Origin: Salipiger pallidus
GTDB taxonomy: Bacteria; Pseudomonadota; Alphaproteobacteria; Rhodobacterales; Rhodobacteraceae
Assembly: GCF_014643635.1 (NCBI RefSeq)
Contig: NZ_BMJV01000005.1
Location: 274 to 64,273 of the forward strand
Length of the DNA stretch: 64,000 nt
Reading direction: 5' to 3'
Shown piece after piece: positions 1 to 9,743 of this stretch. Positions within the stretch are counted from its first letter, which is position 1, and each line of letters begins with the position of its first letter. Both the position numbers and the translations under genes were made by a program. The notes below the pieces were generated by a model. It was not told the DNA's origin and ran no database searches. It worked only from the letters and a program-made list of their open reading frames with translations.

Positions 1-68
1 CGGATTTGGCTCACCTTGTATGCGCACAGATTCCGGTGGCCTCCTGCCCGTGGCCAAGGTCCTGCAGT

Positions 69-91
69 GCGTATTTGACAAGAGAAGAAAC
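69..91 (+). repeat. short 3'-end repeat, type 2, copy 1
   Basis: Contains GTATTTGACAAGAGAAGAA, nearly identical to copies at 9650-9672 and 61318-61340. It stands directly before the hairpin at 91-124. The gene it would follow lies to the left of the window. Confidence 0.6.
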
Positions 92-128
92 AAGGGGTGC
101 GCGCCATCAAGACCGCGCCCCTTGTTTC
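91..128. terminator. bidirectional terminator-like hairpin downstream of mfd
   Basis: CAAGGGG (91-97) pairs with CCCCTTG (118-124), with a further CGCG/CGCG stem inside. It is followed by TTTCC on the plus strand and preceded by a type 2 repeat on one side and a type 1 repeat on the other, so it looks like the meeting point of two convergent transcripts. Confidence 0.55.
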
Positions 129-185
129 CTTTGACCTCAAATATCCCGGGGGAGGCCGCCGAAGGCGGACGGGGGCAGCGCCCCC
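125..185 (-). repeat. structured 3'-end repeat, type 1, copy A
   Basis: Read on the minus strand after the mfd stop: hairpin GGGGGCGCTGCCCCC, hairpin CCGCCTTCGGCGG, then CCCGGGATATTTGAGGTCAA and AAGGAAAC. Same architecture as copies at 6295-6352, 38809-38867 and 48057-48117. Confidence 0.75.
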
Positions 186-224
186 ACCCGGGCCGCGCCG
201 AAAGGCGTGGCAGCGCGCAGCGCC

Positions 225-3200
225 TTATTTCTTCTCCTTGATGCGGATGGTCCCTGCCTTCTCGGCAAGGTCCCGGGCAATGGCATAGGCGCCCTTGATC
301 TTGTCGCTGTCCCGGGCCCAGTCACGGCGCACGACGATCTTGTTGTCCTTGATCTTGGCCTGACCCCGCTCGCCTTGGATGTACTCCACGAGCCCCTCGG
401 GCTTGGCAAACTTGTCGTTGTGGAACTGCACCGTCGCGCCCTTGGGGCCCGCGTCGAGCTTGGCGATCCCTGCCCTTTTGCACATGTCCTTGATCCGCAC
501 CACCAGCAGCAGCGTGTTGACCTCCTTTGGCAGCTTGCCGAAGCGGTCGATGAGCTCGGCGGCAAAGCCTTCGAGTTCGACCTTCGTGGTCAGCTGGGAC
601 AGGCGGCGGTACAGGCCAAGGCGGACGTCGAGATCGGGCACGTAATCCTCAGGGATGAGGACCGGCACGCCAAGGCTGATTTGCGGCGCCCACTGGCCAT
701 CATCGTCCATAAGGCCTTGGCTTTCGCCCGAGCGGATCTTGGCAATCGCCTCTTCGAGCATCGATTGGTAGAGTTCGTACCCAACGTCGCGCATCTGGCC
801 GGACTGTTCTTCGCCAAGCAGGTTGCCTGCCCCACGGATGTCGAGGTCCTGGCTTGCCAGCGTGAACCCAGCCCCCAGCGTGTCGAGAGAGCCCAGAACC
901 CGCAGGCGCTTTTCGGCGGTGTCGGTCAGCTTGGTGCGCGGCTTGGTGGTGAGGTACGCATAGGCGCGGGTCTTGGACCGGCCCACACGGCCCCGGATCT
1001 GGTAGAGTTGCGACAGGCCAAACATGTCCGCCCGGTGCACCACCATGGTGTTGGCCGTCGGGATGTCGAGGCCCGATTCCACGATCGTCGTCGCCAGCAA
1101 CACATCATACTTGCCGTCGTAGAAGGCATTCATCCGGTCGTCGAGCTCGCCCGCCGCCATCTGACCGTGGGCGACCACGTAGCTGACCTCGGGGACCTGT
1201 TCACGCAGGAACTCCTCTATTTCGATAAGGTCCGAAATGCGCGGCACGACGTAGAAGCTCTGGCCGCCTCGGAAATGTTCGCGCAGCAGCGCCTCGCGGA
1301 TGGTCACCGCGTCGAATTCCGACACATAGGTGCGGATCGACAGGCGATCCACCGGGGGCGTGCCGATGATCGACAAATCGCGCACCCCCGAGAGCGACAG
1401 TTGCAGCGTGCGCGGAATCGGTGTCGCCGTCAGAGTCAGCACGTGGATGTCAGAGCGCAGCTGCTTCAGCCGCTCCTTGTGACCAACGCCGAAATGCTGC
1501 TCTTCGTCGATGATCAGCAGCCCGAGGTTCTGGAACTTGATCCCCTTGGCCAGCAGCGCGTGGGTGCCCACCGCGATATCCACGGTGCCTTTCGAGATGC
1601 CATCCCGCGTCTTGGCCGCATCCCCCGAAGACACGAAGCGCGACAGCGGCGCTACGTTGATGGGGAAGCCCCGGAAGCGTTCCGCGAAGCTTTTGTAATG
1701 CTGTCGGGCCAGCAGCGTGGTCGGCGCTATCACCGCCACCTGCACGCCGGACATGGCTGCAACGAAGGCCGCACGCATGGCAACCTCGGTCTTGCCGAAG
1801 CCCACATCGCCACAGATCAGACGGTCCATGGGCTGGCCGCTGTCCATGTCCGACAGCACATCCTCGATTGCCGAGACCTGATCGTCGGTTTCCGTGTAGG
1901 GGAAGCGGGCGCAGAAGCTTTCCCAAGCCCCCGGCGGCGGGTCGATGACTGGCGCCTTGCGTAGCGCCCGCTCGGCCGCGATGCGGATGAGCCTGTCGGC
2001 CATCTCCCGGATGCGTTCCTTCATGCGGGCCTTCTTGGCCTGCCATGCGCCGCCGCCGAGCTTGTCCAAAAGCCCTTCATCATGGCCATAGCGCGACAAA
2101 AGCTCGATGTTCTCGACCGGCAGGTAGAGGCGCGCACTTTCAGCGTATTCCAGAAGCAGGCATTCATGCGCCGCGCCGGCCGCAGTGATCACCTCCAAGC
2201 CATGGTAACGCCCAATGCCGTGATCGACGTGGACCACGAGATCACCCGGCGACAGGGACTGCGTTTCGGTCAGGAAATTCTCGGCCTTGCGACGCTTTTT
2301 CGGGGCACGGATCAGCCGGTCTCCAAGCACGTCCTGCTCGGAGATCACCGTAATTCGGCCATCCCCGAAAGGCGCCTCGAAGCCCGTCTCCAGCGCCCAG
2401 ACCGCAAGATGCAGCCCGCGCTTGCCAATGCGGGCGCCGTTGGCGACGGGCACTGCCTCGGACAGACCTTCATCTTCGATAAGGCCGGTCAGACGTTCCC
2501 GCGCGCCTTCGGACCACGAGGCGATGAGGACAGGGCCCTGCGCCATCTTCTTCTTCACATGGTCCGCGAGAGCCGCAAAAAGGCTGATGTTCTCCTGCTG
2601 CCGCTCGGGTGCGAAGTTTCGTCCGATGCGCCCGCCTGCATCCACCACGCCGGGGCCCGAGCCCTGCTGCAGCGGATGGAACTGCACCACGCGGCGGCCT
2701 TCGGTGGCCATCTCCCACGCGGTGTCGTCGAGGTATAGCTGCCCCGGCGGCACGGGTTTGTAGACCGAATCCAGCCGGCCCTTCTGCGTCATGGCGTGGC
2801 GGCGGGTGTCGTACTGGTCGGAAATGCTCTCCCACCGTGCCAACCGCGCGGCGGTGAGCTGATCGTCCATCAGCAGCGGCGCACCGGGCATGTAATCGAA
2901 CAGCGTCTCGAGGCGCTCGTGGAAGAACGGCAGCCAGTGTTCCATACCCTGCTGCTTGCGCCCGGCGGTGACGGATTCATACAGCGGATCGTCCGCGCCG
3001 CCTGCCCCGAACTCCACCCTGTAGTTCTGGCGGAAGCGCAGGATCGCGGCCTCGTCGAGGATGACCTCGGAGACCGGAGCCAGCTCGACCGCGTCAAGCG
3101 TCTCGGTGGTGCGCTGAGTCACCGCATCGAAGCGGCGCGCCCCGTCCAGAACATCACCGAAAAGATCGAGCCGCACCGGACCGCCATCGCCGGGCGGGAA

Positions 3201-3704
3201 GATGTCGATGATGCCACCACGAACCGCGTAGTCTCCCGGCTCGGTCACCGTGGGTGACTGCACGAAGCCCATGCGCACGAGGAACTGCCGCAAGGCCGCC
3301 TCATCGATGCGATCGCCGACGCGGGCCCCGAAGGCGGCCTCGCGCAGTGTATCCCTTGGCGGTAGGTATTGCGTGGCCGCCGACAGCGTGGTGAGCAGGA
3401 TGAAGCGCTCGGGCATGCCGTGGACCAGCCCCGCCAGCGTCGCCATCCGCGTGGCGGAAATGTCGGGATTGGGTGACACCCGGTCATAGGGCAGGCAATC
3501 CCAGCCCGGGAATGTGATCACCGGCATGTCCGGCGCGAAGAACGCCAGCGCATCGCGCAGCGCCGCCATGCGTTGGTCGTCGCGGGCGACGTGCAGCACC
3601 GGGCCGCCGGCCTTCTCGACCTCGGCCAGAACAAGCGTTGCGTCGAAACCTTCGGGCGCGCCGCCCATGGTGATGCGGGCCGGGGGGATCTGGGTCTTTG
3701 CCAT
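225..3704 (-). CDS. mfd: transcription-repair coupling factor Mfd
   Basis: Superfamily 2 translocase that pushes RNA polymerase stalled at DNA damage off the template and recruits UvrA. The 1159-residue length is normal for Mfd. An N-terminal UvrB-like region is followed by the CarD-like RNA polymerase-interaction domain (about residues 480-540, with GDLVVHVDHGIG) and the helicase core with Walker A GDVGFGKTEVA near residue 635 and the Walker B box DEEQ. The C-terminal part contains QIRGRVGRS (motif VI) and the TRCF domain. The reading frame extends 12 codons further upstream, but the internal ATG giving MAKTQIPPARITMGG matches usual Mfd N-termini. The gene appears monocistronic, with the 3775-side neighbour on the same strand. 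Confidence 0.97.
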   Translation of the reverse strand: MAKTQIPPARITMGGAPEGFDATLVLAEVEKAGGPVLHVARDDQRMAALRDALAFFAPDMPVITFPGWDCLPYDRVSPNPDISATRMATLAGLVHGMPERFILLTTLSAATQYLPPRDTLREAAFGARVGDRIDEAALRQFLVRMGFVQSPTVTEPGDYAVRGGIIDIFPPGDGGPVRLDLFGDVLDGARRFDAVTQRTTETLDAVELAPVSEVILDEAAILRFRQNYRVEFGAGGADDPLYESVTAGRKQQGMEHWLPFFHERLETLFDYMPGAPLLMDDQLTAARLARWESISDQYDTRRHAMTQKGRLDSVYKPVPPGQLYLDDTAWEMATEGRRVVQFHPLQQGSGPGVVDAGGRIGRNFAPERQQENISLFAALADHVKKKMAQGPVLIASWSEGARERLTGLIEDEGLSEAVPVANGARIGKRGLHLAVWALETGFEAPFGDGRITVISEQDVLGDRLIRAPKKRRKAENFLTETQSLSPGDLVVHVDHGIGRYHGLEVITAAGAAHECLLLEYAESARLYLPVENIELLSRYGHDEGLLDKLGGGAWQAKKARMKERIREMADRLIRIAAERALRKAPVIDPPPGAWESFCARFPYTETDDQVSAIEDVLSDMDSGQPMDRLICGDVGFGKTEVAMRAAFVAAMSGVQVAVIAPTTLLARQHYKSFAERFRGFPINVAPLSRFVSSGDAAKTRDGISKGTVDIAVGTHALLAKGIKFQNLGLLIIDEEQHFGVGHKERLKQLRSDIHVLTLTATPIPRTLQLSLSGVRDLSIIGTPPVDRLSIRTYVSEFDAVTIREALLREHFRGGQSFYVVPRISDLIEIEEFLREQVPEVSYVVAHGQMAAGELDDRMNAFYDGKYDVLLATTIVESGLDIPTANTMVVHRADMFGLSQLYQIRGRVGRSKTRAYAYLTTKPRTKLTDTAEKRLRVLGSLDTLGAGFTLASQDLDIRGAGNLLGEEQSGQMRDVGYELYQSMLEEAIAKIRSGESQGLMDDDGQWAPQISLGVPVLIPEDYVPDLDVRLGLYRRLSQLTTKVELEGFAAELIDRFGKLPKEVNTLLLVVRIKDMCKRAGIAKLDAGPKGATVQFHNDKFAKPEGLVEYIQGERGQAKIKDNKIVVRRDWARDSDKIKGAYAIARDLAEKAGTIRIKEKK

Positions 3705-3758
3705 GAGCGCTGATTTGGCCCGCGCGAGCCCTGCCGTCAACTGCGCAAATGCGTGCGC

Positions 3759-4286
3759 TCAGCCGCCGAGGGCCGTGAAGGTCATGTTGTGGAACATCCC
3801 CCACAGCGCGGTGATGAAGATCGACATCATGCCGATCAGCTGGATGACGAACCGATGTGTGCCAAGCTTTCGCCACAGGTCCGGGCCGGTGAGGCCGAAA
3901 CCGCGGATGCGCAGGGCGATCCGCACGCTCAGAAGCCCGACCAGCGCCATGGGGCAGCCCAGCAGGAACAGGGCCTGGCTGATCTCGGCCCCGTAGACGA
4001 ACCCGGACACCAGAAGGGCGCTGAGGATCATGCAGCCAATGCCGATGACCCAGACGCCGGAAACCTCGGAGATATAGAGCAGGCGGTTCACGTTGATCCG
4101 GACCATGTCCTCAAGATCAAGCTCGGCCTGTCCACCCTGCCGGCGGGCGCGCATCACCATGTCGAAGGGAACGCCCAGCACCCAGTGGCTCGCGCTCGAC
4201 CACATGACGGCAAGGGCAATCCAGAACCACAGGTTGGAAAAGGATCGCAATTCAATGGTTTCCAGAACGATGCGATACCAGTCCAC
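3759..4286 (-). CDS. four-helix membrane protein (annotated elsewhere as 'component of SufBCD complex')
   Basis: 175-residue inner-membrane protein with four predicted membrane helices (segments around FWIALAVMWSSASHWVLGV, WVIGIGCMILSALLVSG, LFLLGCPMALVGLL and IQLIGMMSIFITALWG). Rhodobacterales relatives are often labelled as a SufBCD component, but nothing in this sequence or its neighbourhood shows a role in Fe-S cluster assembly; no suf gene is nearby. I chose the GTG start at 4286 because relatives begin at DWYxxxxExxxMRSFSNLW; an ATG in frame at 4331 would add 15 residues. It lies between mfd (same strand) and divergent hemB. Function unknown. Confidence 0.75.
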   Translation of the reverse strand: MDWYRIVLETIELRSFSNLWFWIALAVMWSSASHWVLGVPFDMVMRARRQGGQAELDLEDMVRINVNRLLYISEVSGVWVIGIGCMILSALLVSGFVYGAEISQALFLLGCPMALVGLLSVRIALRIRGFGLTGPDLWRKLGTHRFVIQLIGMMSIFITALWGMFHNMTFTALGG

Positions 4287-4414
4287 TAGGCCTTGAACCC
4301 CTGTCGGTGCCGGCCGGGGCCGGGCCTTCATGCGCAGCCCTGTGACAGCGCGCCCTCTTGTGAGGGCGCTCTTTCCATGCCACCCAAGAGGCACGTTTAC
4401 AAGAGAGGCCCGTC

Positions 4415-5413
4415 ATGAAACCCACCCTTGCCGCCTTTCCGGCAACACGTCTGCGCAGGCTCCGCAAATCGCCGGCCATCCGCGCGCTGGTGAACCAGTC
4501 GGTGCTGAGCCCGGGCGATTTCATCTGGCCGGTCTTCGTGCGCGACGGAGACGGCGTGATGGAACCCGTGGCCTCCATGCCCGGCGTCAACCGGCTGTCG
4601 GTGGACAAGGTGGTCGAGGCGGCGCGCGAGGCCCATGCCCTTGGCATCCCGGCGATCTGCCTTTTCCCCTACACGCCCGAGCATCTCAAGACCGAGGATT
4701 GCGCCGAGGCCTGGAACCCCGAGAACCTGTCCAACCGCGCCACGCGGGCGATCAAGGATGCGGTTCCCGACATGGCGGTGATGACCGACGTGGCGCTCGA
4801 TCCCTACAACATCAACGGCCATGACGGGTTCGTCCGGGATGGCGAGATCATCAACGACGAAACCGTCGAAGCCCTCGTGAAGCAGGCCCTGAGCCAGGCC
4901 CGCTCAGGCGCCGACATCATCGGCCCGTCGGACATGATGGACGGTCGTATCGGCGCGATCCGGGCCGAGCTGGAGCGCGAAGGGTTCCGCAACACGCTGC
5001 TGCTGAGCTATGCTGCCAAGTTCGCTTCGGCCTTCTACGGCCCCTTCCGCGATGCGGTGGGCGCGTCTGGTGTATTCAAGGGCGACAAGACCACCTATCA
5101 GATGCAGCCCGGCAACTCCGACGAGGCCATGCGCCTGATAGAGCGCGACCTTTCTGAAGGCGCCGACATGATCATGGTGAAGCCGGGGATGCCCTATCTC
5201 GACATCTGCCGCCGCGCCAAGGACATGTTCGGCGCGCCCACCTTCGCTTATCAGGTGTCCGGCGAATACGCGATGCTGGCGGGCGCTGCCGAGCGCGGCT
5301 GGCTCGACCACGACAAGGTCATGCTGGAAAGCCTGACCGGATTCAAACGCGCGGGCTGCGATGGCGTACTCACCTACTTTGCGCCGGCGGCGGCACGCCT
5401 GCTCAACGGCTGA
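4415..5413 (+). CDS. hemB: delta-aminolevulinic acid dehydratase (porphobilinogen synthase)
   Basis: Condenses two 5-aminolevulinate molecules to porphobilinogen in heme, siroheme, cobalamin and, where present, bacteriochlorophyll synthesis. The 332-residue protein has both active-site lysines, in SYAAKFASAFYG (about residue 201) and MVKPGMPYLDI (about 256, Schiff base). At about residues 127-140 it reads DVALDPYNINGHDG, where zinc enzymes have a cysteine triad; it therefore belongs to the cysteine-free class that uses Mg2+ or no catalytic metal. The start is well placed behind GAGAGG. The gene is divergent from the membrane protein at 3759-4286. A small GGCGGAATGCCGCC hairpin follows the stop (about 5449-5462). 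Confidence 0.97.
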   Translation: MKPTLAAFPATRLRRLRKSPAIRALVNQSVLSPGDFIWPVFVRDGDGVMEPVASMPGVNRLSVDKVVEAAREAHALGIPAICLFPYTPEHLKTEDCAEAWNPENLSNRATRAIKDAVPDMAVMTDVALDPYNINGHDGFVRDGEIINDETVEALVKQALSQARSGADIIGPSDMMDGRIGAIRAELEREGFRNTLLLSYAAKFASAFYGPFRDAVGASGVFKGDKTTYQMQPGNSDEAMRLIERDLSEGADMIMVKPGMPYLDICRRAKDMFGAPTFAYQVSGEYAMLAGAAERGWLDHDKVMLESLTGFKRAGCDGVLTYFAPAAARLLNG

Positions 5414-5559
5414 TCTCCGCGCAGCGACGCGCAAAGCGCCTTCGAACGGCGGAATGCCGCCCTCCAGGCCCGGTTCGGCGTGACAGCCCCGGCAACCGCA
5501 GCTATGGTTTTGGCCAGCAACCGGCGGGACAGTCGGGCGGACAGGCTATTGTCGGCATG

Positions 5560-5620
5560 GCCGGCTTACAAGGGGCCGGCTCAGCCGGCTTGCACAGGGG
5601 CCGGGATCGCCCGGCTTGGA
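5560..5620 (+). repeat. three degenerate direct repeats in the hemB/SYLF intergenic region
   Basis: CCGGCTT occurs at 5561, 5585 and 5611, each followed by a similar purine-rich stretch (ACAAGGGG, GCACAGGGG, GGACAGAG). The period is 24-26 bp. Only the last unit abuts the leader of the following gene. Confidence 0.45.
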
Positions 5621-5645
5621 CAGAGACAGGACGAAAGAGCAGATC

Positions 5646-6200
5646 ATGACCATCAGCAGACGCAGCCTTGCTCTCGGGTTGGGCGCTTCGGGGCTTCTTG
5701 CCGCATGTGGAAACGGTGTCGGCAGCGTTGGCGCGCCGACCATCGACGCGCGCGTGGACAGCACCCTGAGCCAGATGTACTCGCAGTTCCCCGGCACGGT
5801 GGATCTTGCCAACAAGTCCACCGGCATGCTCGTGATGCCGCTGGTGACCGAAGCCGGGCTTGGCCTTGGCGGCGCCTACGGCCGCGGCGCGCTGCGCGTG
5901 GGCGGTGCCACCGTGGATTACTACTCCATGGTCAAGGGCTCCGGCGGCTTGCAGATCGGCGCCCAGCAATATGCCCATGTGCTGTTCTTCATGACGCAAG
6001 ACGCGCTGCAGAACTTCCGCTACTCCCCCGGCTGGGCCGCCGGCGCGAACGTGGAATATGCCACCCCCGAACGCGGCGAGACCCTGGCGGCGGAAACCAC
6101 TACCTCGCTCGCGCCCGTCATCGCGGTGATCTTCGGCCAGTCCGGCCTGCGCCTCGGCGCGACACTCGAAGGCACGAAATACACCCGGATCATTCCCTGA
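5646..6200 (+). CDS. SYLF/Ysc84-domain lipoprotein exported by Tat
   Basis: 184-residue protein of the SYLF (YSC84, DUF500) family, whose eukaryotic members bind lipids and actin; the bacterial role is poorly known. The N-terminus has a twin-arginine signal SRRSLALGLG and a lipobox LLAAC, so it should be a Tat-exported lipoprotein. The body has the family's glycine-rich strands (GLGLGGAYGRGALRVGG). The ATG at 5646 puts the signal at the N-terminus; an in-frame start 30 bases upstream would bury it. It is followed by a type 1 repeat and convergent usg. Confidence 0.85.
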   Translation: MTISRRSLALGLGASGLLAACGNGVGSVGAPTIDARVDSTLSQMYSQFPGTVDLANKSTGMLVMPLVTEAGLGLGGAYGRGALRVGGATVDYYSMVKGSGGLQIGAQQYAHVLFFMTQDALQNFRYSPGWAAGANVEYATPERGETLAAETTTSLAPVIAVIFGQSGLRLGATLEGTKYTRIIP

Positions 6201-6294
6201 TCTCATGGCGATGGAGGGGCGCTGCCCCTCTTCGCCTGCGGCGCAGCGCCCCAGGATACGTGCAGCGACTGGACGCGCCAAGCGCGGCTCCCGG

Positions 6295-6352
6295 TTTCCT
6301 TTGACCAAAATATCCCGGGGGAGTCTCCACAGGAGACGGGGGCAGAGCCCCC
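6295..6352 (-). repeat. structured 3'-end repeat, type 1, copy B
   Basis: On the minus strand, just beyond the usg stop: GGGGCTCTGCCCCC hairpin, GTCTCCTGTGGAGAC hairpin, then CCCGGGATATTTTGGTCAA and AAGGAAAC. One base shorter in the ATATTT...GGTC spacer than the other copies. Confidence 0.75.
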
Positions 6353-6372
6353 TGTTGCCACCGGGCCCGGAC

Positions 6373-6642
6373 CTAGTGGTAGCGGAATTCGCCAACCACC
6401 TGCCGCCACTCCCCGGCACCGATCATCTTGCGATGTGTAAAGCGGATCGAATGCAGAGGCCCCTCGATGCTATCCTGCCAGAATTCAATGAACTCAAAGA
6501 GCCTTTTGTGGTCCGGGGCAAGATCATACTCCTGCCAGACGAAGGTGTTGAGAACATTCCTGTAATCCGGCATGCGATAGAAGATTTCCGCGGTGGTCAG
6601 CCCGTAGCCTTTCAGCATGAGTTCCGTCGGCGTTTCCTGCAT
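6373..6642 (-). CDS. usg: Usg family protein
   Basis: 89-residue cytosolic protein of the alphaproteobacterial Usg family, named for the open reading frame upstream of trp genes in Caulobacter; its biochemical role is not established. It carries the family's conserved core (LMLKGYGLTTAEIFYRMPDY and WQDSIEGPLHSIRF). It is divergent from gyrA across a 191 bp gap, and no trp gene is nearby. An RBS-like AGGTAAA lies upstream of the ATG. It is unrelated to E. coli usg, which is an asd homologue. Confidence 0.85.
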   Translation of the reverse strand: MQETPTELMLKGYGLTTAEIFYRMPDYRNVLNTFVWQEYDLAPDHKRLFEFIEFWQDSIEGPLHSIRFTHRKMIGAGEWRQVVGEFRYH

Positions 6643-6760
6643 CGCTTTACCTCCTGTCTGCCCTGTTGTAACAGCTTGCGGACAGTTCAGTTATTTTTCA
6701 ATGAAAACAGGTTGTTGGCAGGCAATCAAGGTGGCTGCCAGAAATGCGGGCGCGCCACCA

Positions 6761-6790
6761 TTGCGCCCCATATCCTGTCTCTGGTATAAG
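6761..6790 (+). promoter_or_regulatory. candidate sigma-70 promoter of gyrA
   Basis: TTGCGC (6761-6766) and TATAAG (6785-6790), separated by 18 bp and about 44 bp before the gyrA GTG start. Sequence match only. Confidence 0.3.
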
Positions 6791-6833
6791 CGGTTTCAAC
6801 AAGATATAGCTTCACGACGGACAGGCGAGCAAC

Positions 6834-9584
6834 GTGACGGATACGCCGGAACCCCCTGAAAACGATGACGAAATGAGCAGACCCGAGCGTCCTGCTCCCA
6901 CCGGACCCGGTATTTCGATCATCGACGAGATGAAATCGAGCTATCTCGATTACGCCATGAGCGTGATCGTGAGCCGCGCGATTCCGGACCTGCGGGACGG
7001 TCTCAAACCGGTCCACCGCCGGATCCTCTATACCATGTGGGAAAACGGCCAGACCCGCGCCAAGGGCTATCGCAAATGCGCGACCGCCGTCGGCGATGTC
7101 ATGGGCCGCTACCACCCCCACGGCGACAGCGCGATCTACGACGCTCTGGTGCGGATGGCGCAGGACTTTTCCATGTCCCTGCCGCTGATCGATGGCCAGG
7201 GCAACTTCGGCTCCATGGACGGCGACCCGCCCGCGGCCTACCGTTACACGGAGGCCCGACTCGACAAGACCGCCGAGGCGCTGCTCGAGGACATCGACAA
7301 GGACACCGTCGATTTTGTTCCGAACTACGCCAACGAGCGCAGCGAGCCTGTGGTTCTCCCGGCGCGCTACCCCAACATCCTTGTAAACGGCTCCGAGGGC
7401 ATCGCCGTCGGCATGGCCACCCGCATCCCGCCACACAACCTTGGTGAAGTGGCGGACGCGACACTTGCGCTGATCGAGAACCCGGACCTGTCGTCCGAGC
7501 AGCTGATCGAATACATCCCTGCCCCGGACTTTCCCACGGGTGGCGTGATCCTTGGTCGATCGGGCGCGCGAAAGGCCTACCTCGAGGGGCGCGGCAGCGT
7601 CATCATCCGGGCCAAGACCCGGATCGAGGAGATCAAGCGCGACCGCTATGCCATCGTCATCGACGAGATCCCCTACCAGGTGAACAAGGCGGTGATGATC
7701 GAGCGGATCGCCGAATCCGTCCGTGACAAGAAGATCGAAGGCATCTCGCACGTTCAGGACGAATCCGACCGCTCCGGCGTGCGCGTGGTAATCGAGCTCA
7801 AGCGCGATGCCACCGCCGAGGTGGTGCTGAACCAGCTCTACCGCTTCACGCCGATGCAGACCTCTTTCGGCTGCAACATGCTGGCGCTGAACGGCGGCAA
7901 GCCTGAGCAGCTGACCCTGCGGGCCTTCCTCACCGCCTTCGTGGACTTCCGCGAGGACGTGGTGGCGCGCCGCACGGCCTACCTGCTGCGCAAGGCGCGC
8001 GAGCGGGCGCATATCCTCTGCGGTCTGGCCGTGGCAGTGTCGAACGTCGACGAGGTGGTGCGCACCATCCGCCAGTCCGCCGATGCGGCCGAGGCGCGCG
8101 ACAAGCTGATGACCCGGCGCTGGCCCGCCGAGGATATCCTGCCCTACATCGCGCTGATCGATGACCCGACCCACACCGCGAACGAGGACGGCACCTATAA
8201 CCTGTCGGAAACGCAGGCCCGGGCCATCCTCGAGCTGCGGCTGCAGCGCCTGACCCAGATCGGGGTCAAGGAAGTCACCGACGAGCTCGAGGAACTGGCA
8301 GGCAAGATCCGCGAATACCTCGAGATCCTCGGCAGCCGCGAGCGGATCATGGAGATCGTGTCAAACGAGCTTAGCGCGGTGAAGGAACAGTTCGCCGTTC
8401 CCCGCCGGACCGAGATCATCGACTGGGCCGGCGACATGGAGGACGAGGACCTCATCGAGCGTGAGGACATGGTCGTCACCGTCACCGCCGGCGGCTACAT
8501 CAAGCGCACGCCGCTGGGTGAATTCCGCGCCCAGAAGCGTGGCGGCAAGGGGCTTTCGGGCGGCGGCCTGAAAGAGGACGACGTGGTCACGCAGCTGTTC
8601 GTGGCCAACACCCACACCCAGCTGCTGTTCTTCACCACCGAGGGCATGGTATACAAGCTCAAGACCTGGCGCCTGCCGCAGGGTGGCCGGACCTCGCGCG
8701 GGAAGGCGATCGTCAACATCCTGCCGATCCCGCAAGGGGTGTCGGTGGCGGCGATCATGCCGGTGGACCGGGAAGAGGCCGACTGGGACGATCTGCAGAT
8801 CGTCTTTGCCACCTCCAAGGGCTCTGTGCGCCGCAACCGGCTTTCGGATTTCACCAACGTCATGCGCAACGGCAAGATCGCGATGAAGTTCGATGGCGAA
8901 GACGAAACCACTCGTCTCATCAACGCCCGGATCTGCTCCGAGGATGACGACATCATGCTTGTCACCAACTCGGGCCGCGCGATCCGCTTCCCGGTGCCGG
9001 AGGTGCGGGTGTTCAACTCGCGCAACTCCACCGGGGTGCGGGGCATCAAGCTGTCGAATGGGGACGAGGTCGTGTCCATGTCCATCATCCGCCACTTCGA
9101 GGCGGAATCGGACGAGCGGGCCTCCTACCTCAAGATGCGCCGTGCCATGGCCGGGCTCGCGGACGATGCCGAAGGCTCTTCGGATGAAGAGGAAGGCAAC
9201 GCCGACAGCCTGCTGCCGGCCGAGCGCTATGCCGAGATGTCCGCTGCCGAGAACCTGCTGCTGACGATCACCGCCAAGGGTGTCGGCAAGCTGTCTTCGA
9301 GCCATGACTACCCCGTTCGGGGCCGTGGCGGCATGGGCGTGACCGCGTGGGAGAAATCCATGCGCGGCGGCGAGATCGTGGCCTCCTTCCCGGTCGAAAT
9401 GGACGACCAGATCATGCTGGCAACCTCGACCGGCCAGTCGATCCGGGTGCCCGTGGAAGGCATTTCCTTCCGGTCCCGCGCAGCGGGCGGTGTGAAGGTC
9501 TTCAATACCCGCGAAGGCGAGGTCGTCGTGTCGGTGGCCTGGATTGCCGACCAGGGCGACGAAGACGAGGTCGAAGAGGGCTGA
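6834..9584 (+). CDS. gyrA: DNA gyrase subunit A
   Basis: Breakage-reunion subunit of gyrase, which introduces negative supercoils with GyrB. 916 residues starting at GTG. The catalytic tyrosine lies in [12 protein letters not shown] (about residue 135). The quinolone-resistance region reads [15 protein letters not shown], with the serine and aspartate of sensitive enzymes both present. The C-terminal domain opens with a GyrA box variant QKRGGKG (about 565). An acidic insertion, roughly residues 775-805 ([13 protein letters not shown]), interrupts the C-terminal beta-pinwheel, a feature known in alphaproteobacterial GyrA. A strong terminator follows at 9612-9644. Confidence 0.98.
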   Translation: MTDTPEPPENDDEMSRPERPAPTGPGISIIDEMKSSYLDYAMSVIVSRAIPDLRDGLKPVHRRILYTMWENGQTRAKGYRKCATAVGDVMGRYHPHGDSAIYDALVRMAQDFSMSLPLIDGQGNFGSMDGDPPAAYRYTEARLDKTAEALLEDIDKDTVDFVPNYANERSEPVVLPARYPNILVNGSEGIAVGMATRIPPHNLGEVADATLALIENPDLSSEQLIEYIPAPDFPTGGVILGRSGARKAYLEGRGSVIIRAKTRIEEIKRDRYAIVIDEIPYQVNKAVMIERIAESVRDKKIEGISHVQDESDRSGVRVVIELKRDATAEVVLNQLYRFTPMQTSFGCNMLALNGGKPEQLTLRAFLTAFVDFREDVVARRTAYLLRKARERAHILCGLAVAVSNVDEVVRTIRQSADAAEARDKLMTRRWPAEDILPYIALIDDPTHTANEDGTYNLSETQARAILELRLQRLTQIGVKEVTDELEELAGKIREYLEILGSRERIMEIVSNELSAVKEQFAVPRRTEIIDWAGDMEDEDLIEREDMVVTVTAGGYIKRTPLGEFRAQKRGGKGLSGGGLKEDDVVTQLFVANTHTQLLFFTTEGMVYKLKTWRLPQGGRTSRGKAIVNILPIPQGVSVAAIMPVDREEADWDDLQIVFATSKGSVRRNRLSDFTNVMRNGKIAMKFDGEDETTRLINARICSEDDDIMLVTNSGRAIRFPVPEVRVFNSRNSTGVRGIKLSNGDEVVSMSIIRHFEAESDERASYLKMRRAMAGLADDAEGSSDEEEGNADSLLPAERYAEMSAAENLLLTITAKGVGKLSSSHDYPVRGRGGMGVTAWEKSMRGGEIVASFPVEMDDQIMLATSTGQSIRVPVEGISFRSRAAGGVKVFNTREGEVVVSVAWIADQGDEDEVEEG

Positions 9585-9611
9585 GCCCCTCCCGCCCCGA
9601 AGTGATCAATA

Positions 9612-9644
9612 CGTCCCGGCCGGGGTTCTGGCCGGGACGTTTTT
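9612..9644 (+). terminator. intrinsic terminator of gyrA
   Basis: CGTCCCGGCC (9612-9621) and GGCCGGGACG (9630-9639) form a perfect 10 bp stem, followed by TTTTT. Confidence 0.85.
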
Positions 9645-9649
9645 CTTTT

Positions 9650-9672
9650 GCGTATCTGGAAAGAGAAGAAAC
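9650..9672 (+). repeat. short 3'-end repeat, type 2, copy 2
   Basis: Contains GTATCTGGAAAGAGAAGAA, directly after the gyrA terminator and 72 bp before the M48 protease start. One mismatch to the copy at 61318-61340. Confidence 0.6.
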
Positions 9673-9743
9673 AGCGGGTCATGCCCAAGAACCGGCGCAG
9701 GTTCGGCTTGGAACCGGCGCAGGCCGGGCCCATATTGTGTGGT

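Noticed and set aside
207-1964. 585-codon open frame antisense to mfd.
   Set aside because: Shadow of mfd; no start signal or domain.
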